This document shows positions 7,153 through 15,677 of a DNA stretch of 64,000 nt, in pieces (the first letter of the stretch is position 1; every line of letters starts with the position of its first letter). The notes beneath the pieces are model-generated. The model made no database searches. It saw only the letters and a program-made list of their open reading frames with translations, and had not been told where the DNA came from. The position numbers and the translations under genes are program-made. Source of the stretch: Vibrio sinaloensis DSM 21326 (lineage in GTDB: Bacteria; Pseudomonadota; Gammaproteobacteria; Enterobacterales; Vibrionaceae); NCBI RefSeq assembly GCF_000189275.1, contig NZ_AEVT01000084.1:1-64000 (forward strand). Direction: 5' to 3'.

Positions 7153-9804
7153 ATGTTTAAACAAAGTCTCATTGCTGCATCAGTATTAGCAACATTAGCA
7201 GGTTGCGCATCATTTCAATCAAACGAGCAACAAGTAGTAAATACTTTAGCTGACAATCTTGATATCCAATATCAAGTTCTCACCAACCACGGCGCTAATG
7301 AAGGTCTTGCTTGTCAAGACATGGGGGCGGAGTGGGCGTCTTGTAATAAGGTAAACATGACGTTAGTTAACCAAGGTGAAGCGGTTGACTCTAAAGATTG
7401 GGCTATTTACTTCCATAGTATTCGTCTGATTTTGGATGTAGACAACGAGCAATTCAAAATCACTCGCGTAACAGGTGACCTTCACAAGCTAGAACCAACC
7501 GATAAGTTTGATGGCTTTGCAGCGGGCGAAGAAGTGGAACTTCCGCTGGTGGGTGAATACTGGCAGTTATTTGAAACTGACTTCATGCCAGGCGCTTTCG
7601 TTGCTGCACCGAACGCAGAGCCTAAGATGATCGCTTCTCTTAACACTGAAGATGTTGCCTCTTTCGTTACTGGCCTTGAGGGCAACAACCTAAAACGTAC
7701 GCCAGATGACAACAACGTATTTGCAAACGCTGTATCTCGTTTCGAGAAGAACGAAGACCTAGCAAAACAAGACGTATCAACCACGCTACTACCAACTCCA
7801 ATGTCTGTCGAAGCAGGTAAAGGTACGGTAGATATCGCGGCGGGTATTGCGCTGCCTAAAGACGTATTCGATGCTACTCAATACGCAGCAATTCAAGATC
7901 GTGCAGAAGTGGTAGGTGTGGATGTTCAAGGCTCCCTTCCTGTAAGCATCACTGTTGTTCCTGCAGACTTCACCGGTGAATTAGCAAAATCTGGTGCTTA
8001 CGAAATGAGCATCAAAGGCGACGGTATTGCGATTAAAGCGTTTGACCAAGCAGGTGCTTTCTACGCAGTACAATCACTCTTTGGCCTGGTAGATAGCCAA
8101 AATGCTGATTCTCTACCGCAACTGTCTATTAAAGATGCGCCGCGTTTTGATTACCGTGGTGTGATGGTGGACGTGGCTCGTAACTTCCACTCTAAAGACG
8201 CCATTCTTGCAACGCTAGACCAAATGGCAGCGTACAAGATGAACAAACTACACCTTCACCTCACGGATGACGAAGGCTGGCGTTTAGAAATCCCGGGTCT
8301 GCCTGAGCTGACTGAAGTCGGTGCTAACCGTTGTTTCGATTTGGAAGAGAAAAGCTGCTTACTGCCTCAGCTTGGCTCCGGTGCAACGACAGACAACTTT
8401 GGTTCTGGCTTCTTCAGCAAAGCAGACTACGTGGACATCTTGAAGTACGCGAAAGCACGTAACATCGAAGTGATTCCTGAAATTGATATGCCAGCGCACG
8501 CTCGTGCAGCAGTAGTATCAATGGAAGCGCGTTACGACCGTCTAATGGAAGAAGGTAAAGAAGCAGAAGCGAACGAATACCGCCTGATGGATCCTAAAGA
8601 TACATCGAATGTAACGACGGTTCAGTTCTACAACAAGCAAAGCTTCATTAACCCATGTATGGAATCTTCAACTCGCTTTGTTGATAAAGTGATTTCAGAA
8701 GTCGCAGCAATGCATGCCGAGGCTGGCGCACCGCTAACCACATGGCACTTTGGTGGTGACGAAGCGAAGAACATCAAGCTAGGTGCTGGTTTCCAAGACG
8801 TGAACGCAGAAGACAAAGTAAGCTGGAAGGGTACTATTGACCTGTCTAAGCAAGACAAGCCATTCGCACAGTCTCCACAATGTCAGACGCTCATTGCAGA
8901 CGGTACGGTCAGCGACTTTGCTCATCTACCAAGCCACTTCGCAGAAGAGGTGTCGAAGATTGTTGCTGAGAAGGGCATTGCAAACTTCCAAGCTTGGCAA
9001 GATGGTCTGAAGTACAGTGAAGGTGAGAAAGCATTCGCAACAGAGAACACACGTGTTAACTTCTGGGACGTTCTTTACTGGGGTGGCACATCATCAGTGT
9101 ACGAATGGTCTAAGAAAGGTTACGACGTGATCGTTTCTAACCCAGACTACGTGTACATGGATATGCCTTACGAAGTTGACCCGAAAGAGCGTGGTTACTA
9201 CTGGGCGACGCGTGCAACAGACACTCGTAAGATGTTTGGCTTTGCACCAGAGAACATGCCTCAGAACGCAGAAACTTCTGTAGACCGCGATGGCAACGGC
9301 TTCACTGGTAAAGGTGAAATCGAAGCGAAACCTTTCTACGGCCTATCAGCACAGCTTTGGTCTGAGACAGTACGTAACGACGAGCAATACGAGTACATGG
9401 TATTCCCTCGCGTACTAGCAGCCGCAGAGCGTGCATGGCACCGTGCGGATTGGGAAAACGACTACAAAGTGGGGGTTGAATACTCGCAAAACTCAAACCT
9501 AGTAGACAAAGCTGCCCTAAACCAAGACTACAACCGCTTTGCCAACGTACTTGGTCAACGTGAGCTGGCTAAGCTAGAGAAAGCTGGCATCGACTACCGC
9601 CTACCTGTACCAGGTGCGAAAGTAGAAGATGGCACACTTGCAATGAACGTTCAGTTCCCAGGTGTGAAGCTTCAATATTCTGTAGACGGTAAGAACTGGC
9701 TGACTTACGCAGACAATTCTCGTCCAAAGGTGAAAGGTGAAGTATTTATTCGCTCTGTATCTGCGACAGGAGAGAAAACTAGCCGCGTGACAAGTGTGAA
9801 GTAA
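7153..9804 (+). CDS. chb: Chitobiase (beta-N-acetylhexosaminidase, GH20) lipoprotein
   Basis: This enzyme cleaves N,N'-diacetylchitobiose and related oligosaccharides to GlcNAc. The start at 7153 gives MFKQSLIAASVLATLAGC, a lipoprotein signal with lipobox LAGC, preceded by AGGGTAAGTAAG; the upstream TTG at 7099 would bury this signal. With this start the product has 883 residues, the length of the V. harveyi chitobiase. Order: lipid-anchored N terminus, CHB_HEX carbohydrate-binding domain (about 30-190), GH20b domain (about 230-330), the TIM barrel with DVARNFHSK and HLTDDEGWR, catalytic Asp536-Glu537 in WHFGGDEAKN, and a C-terminal CHB_HEX_C domain. The mature protein is probably tethered to the outer membrane. 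It is monocistronic with a strong terminator. Confidence 0.95.
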   Translation: MFKQSLIAASVLATLAGCASFQSNEQQVVNTLADNLDIQYQVLTNHGANEGLACQDMGAEWASCNKVNMTLVNQGEAVDSKDWAIYFHSIRLILDVDNEQFKITRVTGDLHKLEPTDKFDGFAAGEEVELPLVGEYWQLFETDFMPGAFVAAPNAEPKMIASLNTEDVASFVTGLEGNNLKRTPDDNNVFANAVSRFEKNEDLAKQDVSTTLLPTPMSVEAGKGTVDIAAGIALPKDVFDATQYAAIQDRAEVVGVDVQGSLPVSITVVPADFTGELAKSGAYEMSIKGDGIAIKAFDQAGAFYAVQSLFGLVDSQNADSLPQLSIKDAPRFDYRGVMVDVARNFHSKDAILATLDQMAAYKMNKLHLHLTDDEGWRLEIPGLPELTEVGANRCFDLEEKSCLLPQLGSGATTDNFGSGFFSKADYVDILKYAKARNIEVIPEIDMPAHARAAVVSMEARYDRLMEEGKEAEANEYRLMDPKDTSNVTTVQFYNKQSFINPCMESSTRFVDKVISEVAAMHAEAGAPLTTWHFGGDEAKNIKLGAGFQDVNAEDKVSWKGTIDLSKQDKPFAQSPQCQTLIADGTVSDFAHLPSHFAEEVSKIVAEKGIANFQAWQDGLKYSEGEKAFATENTRVNFWDVLYWGGTSSVYEWSKKGYDVIVSNPDYVYMDMPYEVDPKERGYYWATRATDTRKMFGFAPENMPQNAETSVDRDGNGFTGKGEIEAKPFYGLSAQLWSETVRNDEQYEYMVFPRVLAAAERAWHRADWENDYKVGVEYSQNSNLVDKAALNQDYNRFANVLGQRELAKLEKAGIDYRLPVPGAKVEDGTLAMNVQFPGVKLQYSVDGKNWLTYADNSRPKVKGEVFIRSVSATGEKTSRVTSVK

Positions 9805-9826
9805 TTTGTCGCTCGTCAATAGAACC

Positions 9827-9862
9827 AAAACGCCCGGCCAATAATGGTCGGGCGTTTTTATT
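9827..9862 (+). terminator. Chitobiase terminator, possibly bidirectional
   Basis: AACGCCCGGCC and GGTCGGGCGTT form an 11-bp stem (one G-T pair) with a 6-base loop and a T5ATTTTT tail. It lies in the convergent gap with the peptide transporter gene, which has an AAAA run on its side and could share it. Confidence 0.9.
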
Positions 9863-9886
9863 TTTCTAGTGAGTCGAGCGAACTAT

Positions 9887-11278
9887 TTAAGCAACTTGTG
9901 CTTGTTGCTCTTCCAATTGTTCGGCATTACTGATTGGCGTTTCGGCACCATGCATCCAACGAACTAACGTGTTGGCAAACATCAGTAGTATGACACCTGA
10001 AATGGTAGCCGCGATTGCAATTCCACCAAAAATAGGTAGCGCACCAAGCTCACCAACGTGAGAGCCAATCAATCCTGCTACATAGTTAGCAATCGCGTTG
10101 AAGCCAAACCAAGCTCCCATCATTAGTGACGCTAGGCGAAGCGGAGCCAGCTTAGTCACAAGAGATAGGCCGATTGGTGATAGACATAACTCACCTAGAG
10201 TATGGAAGAAGAACGCGCCTACCAGCCACAGCATAGAAGTCTTCACAGCCGTATCTCCCCCTTGTTCCATGACAGCGCCAACCATACATAGGAAACCAAG
10301 TGCGAGGAAAAAGAGCGCTAGGGCAAACTTAACCGGAGAGTTAGGCTCTTTAGGACCGAGTTTCACCCATAATGCCGCTAATACTGGTGCAAGTGTGATA
10401 ATAAAGAATGGGTTGAGTGATTGGAACCAAGCTGCCGGAACTTCGAAGCTACCAATCATGCGGTCGGTGTATTGTTGAGTATAAATGTTCATCAGGCCGC
10501 CCGCTTGTTCAAAGCCTGCCCAGAAAACAATCACGAATAGACCCATCACTAGGATCACTTTCAGGCGATCCACTTCTTGTTTTGTCAGTGGTTGTTTTTG
10601 CGCTGAGTTTTTCTTTTCTAGATCGCGTGTAGCCGCAGGAACGACACCAATGTCACCAAGCCATGACTTAGCCAGTGTCATTTGCATGATTAGGCTAATC
10701 ACCATACCGATACCAGCTACCATAAAGCCCGCTTTCCAGCCAAACTCATTAGTTACAGAGCCTGATACAACACCTGCGATTAGAGCACCCAAGTTGATCC
10801 CCATGTAGAAGATAGTGAAGGCACCGTCGCGACGGTTGTCACCTTCTTCATACAGATCGCCAACCATTGTAGAGATATTTGGCTTAAATAGACCGTTACC
10901 TGCAATTAATAGTGCGAGACCAAGATAAAAACTGTGCGCGACACTCAGGCCTAGCATGTCGGCAGGTAGTGCAAGGGTGAATTGACCGATAGCCATTAAC
11001 GCACCACCAATCAGAATGGAACGGCGCTGACCAAGAAAGTTGTCAGCTAAGTAGCCACCGATCATCGGCGTGATGTAAACAAGTCCAGTATAGATGCCGT
11101 AAAGATCGAGAGCATCTTTAGTCGACCAGCCCAAACCGCCGTTAAGGGTAGTATCGGTTAAGTAAAGCACCAGAATGGCGCGCATTGCATAATATGAGAA
11201 TCGCTCCCAAAGCTCTGTACCAAATAATAGGAACAGACCACGTGGGTGACCGAAGTATTGTGGGTGTTGGTTTGCCAT
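9887..11278 (-). CDS. POT/PTR family proton-dependent peptide transporter
   Basis: A 463-residue inner-membrane protein of the POT (proton-coupled oligopeptide transporter) family. The N-terminal ELWERFSYYAMRAIL contains the ExxERFxYY proton-coupling motif, and FTIFYMGINLGALIAG matches the second PTR2 signature; about 12-14 hydrophobic segments follow. It probably imports di- and tripeptides with protons, like DtpA-D of E. coli. It is monocistronic and convergent with chitobiase, so a link to chitin degradation (peptide release from crustacean cuticle) is only a thought from position. No strong Shine-Dalgarno precedes the ATG. Confidence 0.9.
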   Translation of the reverse strand: MANQHPQYFGHPRGLFLLFGTELWERFSYYAMRAILVLYLTDTTLNGGLGWSTKDALDLYGIYTGLVYITPMIGGYLADNFLGQRRSILIGGALMAIGQFTLALPADMLGLSVAHSFYLGLALLIAGNGLFKPNISTMVGDLYEEGDNRRDGAFTIFYMGINLGALIAGVVSGSVTNEFGWKAGFMVAGIGMVISLIMQMTLAKSWLGDIGVVPAATRDLEKKNSAQKQPLTKQEVDRLKVILVMGLFVIVFWAGFEQAGGLMNIYTQQYTDRMIGSFEVPAAWFQSLNPFFIITLAPVLAALWVKLGPKEPNSPVKFALALFFLALGFLCMVGAVMEQGGDTAVKTSMLWLVGAFFFHTLGELCLSPIGLSLVTKLAPLRLASLMMGAWFGFNAIANYVAGLIGSHVGELGALPIFGGIAIAATISGVILLMFANTLVRWMHGAETPISNAEQLEEQQAQVA

Positions 11279-11580
11279 AAATTTTACTAATGTTAGTTAT
11301 TAAAGATTTTAATTCCTAAACACGTATACAATTTAGGGGAAAAGACTGCAATAGCCTGATTATTGATGCTTTGCGCTTTTTAGTTCTTAAGTTTATGAAA
11401 ATAAAGAACAAAGTGAACGAAATTTGGCGGTAGATATTGTGCTACAAACTAATGTTGCAAATTCGGTGGTTGTATTTGACCTTTTACTGTCATTGTTGAT
11501 TATGCTTTCGATTTCAAACCTTACGTGACTAAGCAAAAATTGCTAGGATGATGACGAAACGAACAATTGGCTAGATAATA
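11279..11580. promoter_or_regulatory. Divergent gap between the peptide transporter gene and rfaH
   Basis: A 302-base AT-rich gap containing both promoters. The one recognisable element is the ops-like octamer at 11426-11433. The ribosome binding site of rfaH is weak: no purine-rich GGAG-like run precedes the ATG at 11581. Confidence 0.45.
11426..11433 (+). promoter_or_regulatory. ops-like octamer in the rfaH leader
   Basis: GGCGGTAG is the invariant 8-base core of the ops element that recruits RfaH to paused RNA polymerase. It points toward rfaH and sits 148 bases before its start codon. The following bases (ATAT) differ from the usual ops continuation (CGTG), so a functional pause is uncertain. 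Confidence 0.35.
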
Positions 11581-12080
11581 ATGAAACAATGGTATTTGCT
11601 TTATTGCAAACGCAATGAACAACAGCGAGCTAAGCTGCATTTGGAGAATCAAGGGGTTGAGTGTTATTACCCCGAGACCTATGTAGAAAAAATCGTCCGA
11701 GGTAAAAGACAATCAAAAAAGAACCTCTTTTCCCATCTTACATCTTTGCTCGATTTGATACTGAACAAGGACCCACGTTCACTACGGTCCGTTCGACGCG
11801 TGGCGTAGTAGACTTTGTCCGCAGAGGAGCTACCCCACAAGTTATACAAGGTGATTTGGTGTTTACCCTAAAGGGGATTGAGCAGGCTCAGCAGTGCCTA
11901 AAGCAAGGCTGTTTACCTGAGAAAGGTGACACAGTAAAAGTGGCTAATGGCCAGTTTGCAGGTATTGAAGCCATCTACCAGCAAGCTGATGGAGAACGAC
12001 GTTCTATCTTATTAGTCAATATGCTGAGCAAGCAGGTTGAAGTGACGGTTGATAACCAAGATTTGGAAGTAACGGAATAA
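11581..12080 (+). pseudogene. rfaH: Transcription antiterminator RfaH, reading frame shifted at A AAA AAG
   Basis: RfaH is a NusG paralogue that binds RNA polymerase at ops sites and boosts expression of long surface-polysaccharide operons. Codons 1-47 (MKQWYLLYCKRNEQQRAKLH...IVRGKRQSKK) are the start of the NGN domain. The frame then runs to TAG at 11806-11808, giving a 75-residue product. A -1 shift at A AAA AAG (11715-11721) continues as EPLFPSYIFARFDTEQG...STRGVVDFVRRGATPQ and the KOW-type C-terminal domain, for 166 residues in all, close to the 162 of E. coli RfaH. The two halves need no other change, so the gene is otherwise intact. Options are a true one-base deletion in an A7 tract, an assembly error, or programmed frameshifting. 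I mark it as disrupted but possibly functional. Confidence 0.85.
11715..11721 (+). other. Candidate -1 frameshift heptamer in rfaH
   Basis: A AAA AAG is set in the correct zero frame (TCA AAA AAG), as in the dnaX frameshift site of E. coli. A Shine-Dalgarno-like GAGGT (11699-11703) lies 11 bases upstream, close to the spacing of the dnaX stimulator. I see no strong hairpin immediately downstream. Confidence 0.45.
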
Positions 12081-12090
12081 CTGAGTGATA

Positions 12091-12118
12091 AAAAGGCTCC
12101 TACATAGGAGCCTTTTTT
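12091..12118. terminator. Bidirectional terminator between rfaH and asnB
   Basis: AAAAGGCTCCT-ACAT-AGGAGCCTTTT is a perfect inverted repeat with A and T runs on both sides, serving the convergent rfaH and asnB transcripts. Confidence 0.9.
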
Positions 12119-12125
12119 GTGTTAA

Positions 12126-13790
12126 TTAGTAAGAGTCGTTATGTACGCTCTGTACCGCGCGGCCTGATGGGTCAGCCATGTTTTTAAACGACTCATCCCA
12201 TTCAATCGCTTTCGCTGAAGAACATGCTACTGAAGGGCCGCCAGGTACACACTCTGCCGCTGATGGTAGCGGGAACAACTCTTCAAAGATCTCACGGTAT
12301 ACGTAGCCTTCTTTAGTCGTTGGTGTGTTGTATGGGAAGCGGAATGCCGCTGTTTCCATTTGCTGATCGGTGACCTTTGCTTCTGCTACTTCTTTTAGAG
12401 TATCAATCCAGCTGTAGCCAACGCCGTCAGAGAACTGCTCTTTTTGACGCCAAGCGATCGATTCTGGTAGGTAGTGTTCAAAACACTCGCGCAGGATGTG
12501 TTTTTCCATCTTACCGTTACCACACATCTTGTCTTCTGGGTTTAAGCGCATCGCAACGTCGATAAACTCTTTATCTAGGAAAGGTACACGACCTTCGACA
12601 CCCCAAGCCGCGAGTGACTTGTTCGCACGTGCACAGTCGAACATATTCAATGCTAGCAACTTACGAACGGTTTCTTCATGGAACTCCTTCGCATTCGGTG
12701 CTTTGTGGAAGTAGAGGTATCCGCCAAAGATTTCGTCTGCCCCTTCACCTGACAGAACCATTTTGATGCCCATCGCTTTAATTTTACGTCCCATTAGGAA
12801 CATAGGCGTAGAAGCGCGAATGGTTGTAACATCATATGTTTCGATATGGTAGATAACGTCACGGATAGCGTCGAGACCTTCTTGGATGGTATAGGTCATT
12901 TCATGGTGAACAGTGCCTATTTGGTCTGCAACTTCACGGGCTGCTTTCAGATCTGGAGCACCTTCTAAACCAACCGCGAATGAGTGAAGTTGTGGCCACC
13001 ATGCTTCCGATTTCTCATCATCTTCGATACGCATGGCTGCAAAACGCTTAGCAACCGCAGACGTGATAGATGAATCTAAGCCACCTGATAGAAGTACACC
13101 ATAAGGTACATCTGTCATTAGCTGACGCTTAACGGCAGCTTCTAGGGCTTCAGTTAGCTCTTCTTTGCTGGTGGTGTTACCTTGAACTGCCGCGTACTCA
13201 TTCCAATCTCGGATGTAGTAGCGCTGTGGTTCTGAATCGCCACTGCTGTAGTAGCAACCTGGAGGGAATTCGCTGACGGTTTTACATACTGGCACTAGCG
13301 CTTTCATCTCAGAAGCGACGTAATAGTTACCGTGTTCGTCGTAGCCCTGGTATAGCGGGATAATACCAATATGGTCACGACCCACTAAGTAAGTGTCTTT
13401 CTCTTCATCGTACAGGACGAAGGCAAAGATACCGTTCAGCTCTTCTAGTAAATCTGCACCCATCTCTTCATACAGCGCAAGGATAACTTCACAGTCCGAA
13501 TCGGTCTGGAACTCATATTTGCCTTCGTAACGAGCGCGAAGTTCTTTGTAGTTGTAGATTTCGCCGTTTACTGCAAGGATGTGCTTCTTATCTTGGCTGT
13601 AAAGTGGTTGTGCACCACTATTAACGCCAACGATGGCAAGACGTTCATGGGCAAGAATAGCTCGCTCCGATGAGTAGATGCCAGACCAATCAGGACCACG
13701 GTGGCGTAACTTCTTAGACATTTCTAACGCCACAGGGCGAAGTGCTTCTGCATCACTTTTTATGTCTAAAATACCGAAAATCGAACACAT
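12126..13790 (-). CDS. asnB: Asparagine synthetase B, glutamine-hydrolysing
   Basis: AsnB makes asparagine from aspartate, ATP and glutamine. The 554-residue product starts MCSIFGILD, with Cys2 as the class II amidotransferase nucleophile after Met removal, and the N-terminal glutaminase domain runs to about residue 200 (RHRGPDWSG, NGEIYNYKELR). The synthetase domain carries the PP-loop LLSGGLDSS and VLSGEGADEIFGGY. Length and motifs match E. coli AsnB. In E. coli asnB follows the nagBACD operon; here a CPA2 antiporter gene lies between nagC and asnB. Confidence 0.97.
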   Translation of the reverse strand: MCSIFGILDIKSDAEALRPVALEMSKKLRHRGPDWSGIYSSERAILAHERLAIVGVNSGAQPLYSQDKKHILAVNGEIYNYKELRARYEGKYEFQTDSDCEVILALYEEMGADLLEELNGIFAFVLYDEEKDTYLVGRDHIGIIPLYQGYDEHGNYYVASEMKALVPVCKTVSEFPPGCYYSSGDSEPQRYYIRDWNEYAAVQGNTTSKEELTEALEAAVKRQLMTDVPYGVLLSGGLDSSITSAVAKRFAAMRIEDDEKSEAWWPQLHSFAVGLEGAPDLKAAREVADQIGTVHHEMTYTIQEGLDAIRDVIYHIETYDVTTIRASTPMFLMGRKIKAMGIKMVLSGEGADEIFGGYLYFHKAPNAKEFHEETVRKLLALNMFDCARANKSLAAWGVEGRVPFLDKEFIDVAMRLNPEDKMCGNGKMEKHILRECFEHYLPESIAWRQKEQFSDGVGYSWIDTLKEVAEAKVTDQQMETAAFRFPYNTPTTKEGYVYREIFEELFPLPSAAECVPGGPSVACSSAKAIEWDESFKNMADPSGRAVQSVHNDSY

Positions 13791-13975
13791 ACAACTTCCC
13801 TTTAAAAATTAATTAACTCGTTGACTCCAATTTGCCATTTTGATTAAAAAAATCAACCGTACTTAATAAAAAAAGTAATAGAAGAAGCTTTGCGTTAAAT
13901 ATTTTCTAATAAAACATGGGTTTTGGTTGATGGAATTGATGTTTTGCTCAAATGGTCGCCATATTGAGACAAAAA

Positions 13976-13996
13976 AGGCTGCCATCTAGGCAGCCT
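13976..13996 (-). terminator. Terminator of the CPA2 antiporter gene
   Basis: AGGCTGCC and GGCAGCCT pair around a 5-base loop and are followed on the minus strand by a T6 run, eight bases past the stop codon. Confidence 0.85.
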
Positions 13997-14003
13997 GAAG
14001 AGA

Positions 14004-15593
14004 TTATTGAACAGTATTGAATTGGGGTTTGAGTTGATCGCATACGTGGCGTGCAAAACCGCTGCCTGCTTCGTTGTAGATATTAAAGGCTGCATCGACC
14101 CCGCTATCTGTTAACGCATCCAACTGATCTGGATACTCTGCGATAGCTGCTATTTGGCCCTTAAAGTTGCGCCGCTGTAACTGCTCTAGAGCGATTTGGT
14201 TACCTTGGTGGTGAGGCATGGCCAACAATACAAGTTTGACGTTGGCGGTATCTAAGATACGCTCCCAAAAGTCAGGGTCGGTAGCATCACCAGCAATAAC
14301 GTTTCGACCTTGAGCTTTGTGCTCCTGAGCCGCTTCTTCTCGGACTTCGATACCGAGACTGATCTTGCCATACCGATGACGAAGCTCGTCATACGCACCA
14401 GTACCAATTCGTCCCATACCTAAAATGAGGATCTGAGCATGGCCTGGGTTGATCAATTGATCGCGTGTGTTCAAATTTTCTGCGGCTGTTTCTTTTAACC
14501 AACGGCTTGAACGTTGGTAAATCTGGTGTCCGTAGCGGTTGATTGGCGCCGATAGGACAAAAGAAATGGAAACCGCGAGAGCAAGGGCAACCAAAATGTC
14601 TCCGCTCATCCACCCCATTTTAAACGCCAAGCCACCCACAATAAGACCAAACTCACTGAAGTTAAACAAGCACAGTGAGGCCAGCAATGAGGTACGGACT
14701 CTGAACTTGAAAGTGTTGAGTACCACAAAGTAGAGAATGCCTTTGAGTGGTAGCAGCAGTAAGAACAAGATGGCCAGTGCAAAACCGGACAGCGTCGGTT
14801 GCTCTGACAAACCAATGTTGAGGAAGAAGCAAACCAAGAATAGCTCTTTTAGATTAAACAGCGATTTGGAAAGTTCTGAGGCCTTTTTATGGCCGGCGAG
14901 TAGCATGCCTAAGATCAATGCGCCTAGGTCGGGCTTCATACCAACAAGTTCAAATAAGCCTGCTCCTACAACCAGCGCGAAGAAGATACCGAATAAAACA
15001 AGCATCTCTCCATGACCAACCCATTCAAGGAGTCGGTAGAAAAGTGGACGCAGGAATGGTAAGGCAAACAACCCAATGGCATACCATTCGGGCAGTTTAC
15101 CGGTGGAGGCGGTTAAGAACACAACCGCAAAAATGTCCTGCATGACTAGGATACCAATCGCTAACGTACCGTAGGTGGCATTCATTTCGCCTTTTTCCTG
15201 CAATGACTTTACCGCAAAAACGGTACTCGAGAAGGATAGGGCAAATCCGAGCAATACAATTTGATCGACGGACATCGCTGCTAGAGAGCTGATGCCAAGA
15301 TATTTAAAGCAGAACAACGCAGCGCTAAAAAGAGCGGTAGATAAAAGGTTGTGAATGGTAGCGCCTGCCCAAATTTCTTTCGAAAGCAGGGTCTTGATGT
15401 CAAGCTTAAGGCCGATAGTGAACAGCAACAGGGTGACACCAAGGTCGGCTAGAGTCACGATCGTGTCGTTGCTTTCGAAACCAATGGCATGCAACCCAAA
15501 GCCTGCAAGAAGGAATCCGACTAACGGAGGGAGATTGCATTTCAACGCAACGAATCCGGCGAGGAATGCTGTCGAGATTAAGATAAGTTCCAT
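14004..15593 (-). CDS. CPA2-family monovalent cation:proton antiporter with TrkA-N domain
   Basis: A 529-residue inner-membrane protein. About 12 hydrophobic segments cover residues 1-370 (GVTLLLFTIGLKLDIKTLL and FSSTVFAVKSLQEKGEMNA are typical CPA2 signatures). A C-terminal Rossmann domain follows from about residue 390, with the dinucleotide-binding motif ILGMGRIGTGAYDEL, as in KefB/KefC and YbaL. It likely exchanges K+ or Na+ for protons and is gated by nucleotide binding. It is shorter than KefB/C (about 600) and no ancillary KefF/G subunit is adjacent. It has its own terminator and sits where nagD lies in E. coli. Confidence 0.88.
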   Translation of the reverse strand: MELILISTAFLAGFVALKCNLPPLVGFLLAGFGLHAIGFESNDTIVTLADLGVTLLLFTIGLKLDIKTLLSKEIWAGATIHNLLSTALFSAALFCFKYLGISSLAAMSVDQIVLLGFALSFSSTVFAVKSLQEKGEMNATYGTLAIGILVMQDIFAVVFLTASTGKLPEWYAIGLFALPFLRPLFYRLLEWVGHGEMLVLFGIFFALVVGAGLFELVGMKPDLGALILGMLLAGHKKASELSKSLFNLKELFLVCFFLNIGLSEQPTLSGFALAILFLLLLPLKGILYFVVLNTFKFRVRTSLLASLCLFNFSEFGLIVGGLAFKMGWMSGDILVALALAVSISFVLSAPINRYGHQIYQRSSRWLKETAAENLNTRDQLINPGHAQILILGMGRIGTGAYDELRHRYGKISLGIEVREEAAQEHKAQGRNVIAGDATDPDFWERILDTANVKLVLLAMPHHQGNQIALEQLQRRNFKGQIAAIAEYPDQLDALTDSGVDAAFNIYNEAGSGFARHVCDQLKPQFNTVQ

Positions 15594-15621
15594 ATTTGTA
15601 TTTATTCTATCCTAAAAAACA

Positions 15622-15647
15622 AGGGCTATGTCTGACGACATAGCCCT
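15622..15647 (-). terminator. nagAC terminator
   Basis: AGGGCTATGTC and GACATAGCCCT form an 11-bp perfect stem with a 4-base loop, then TGTTTTTT on the minus strand. Confidence 0.85.
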
Positions 15648-15677
15648 ATATTCTAACTCAACTAATTGCTTAGGCGA

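Noticed and set aside
12241..12290. GGTAGCGGG string read as a second ops element
   Set aside because: It lies within asnB on the non-transcribed side and lacks the GGCGGTAG core.
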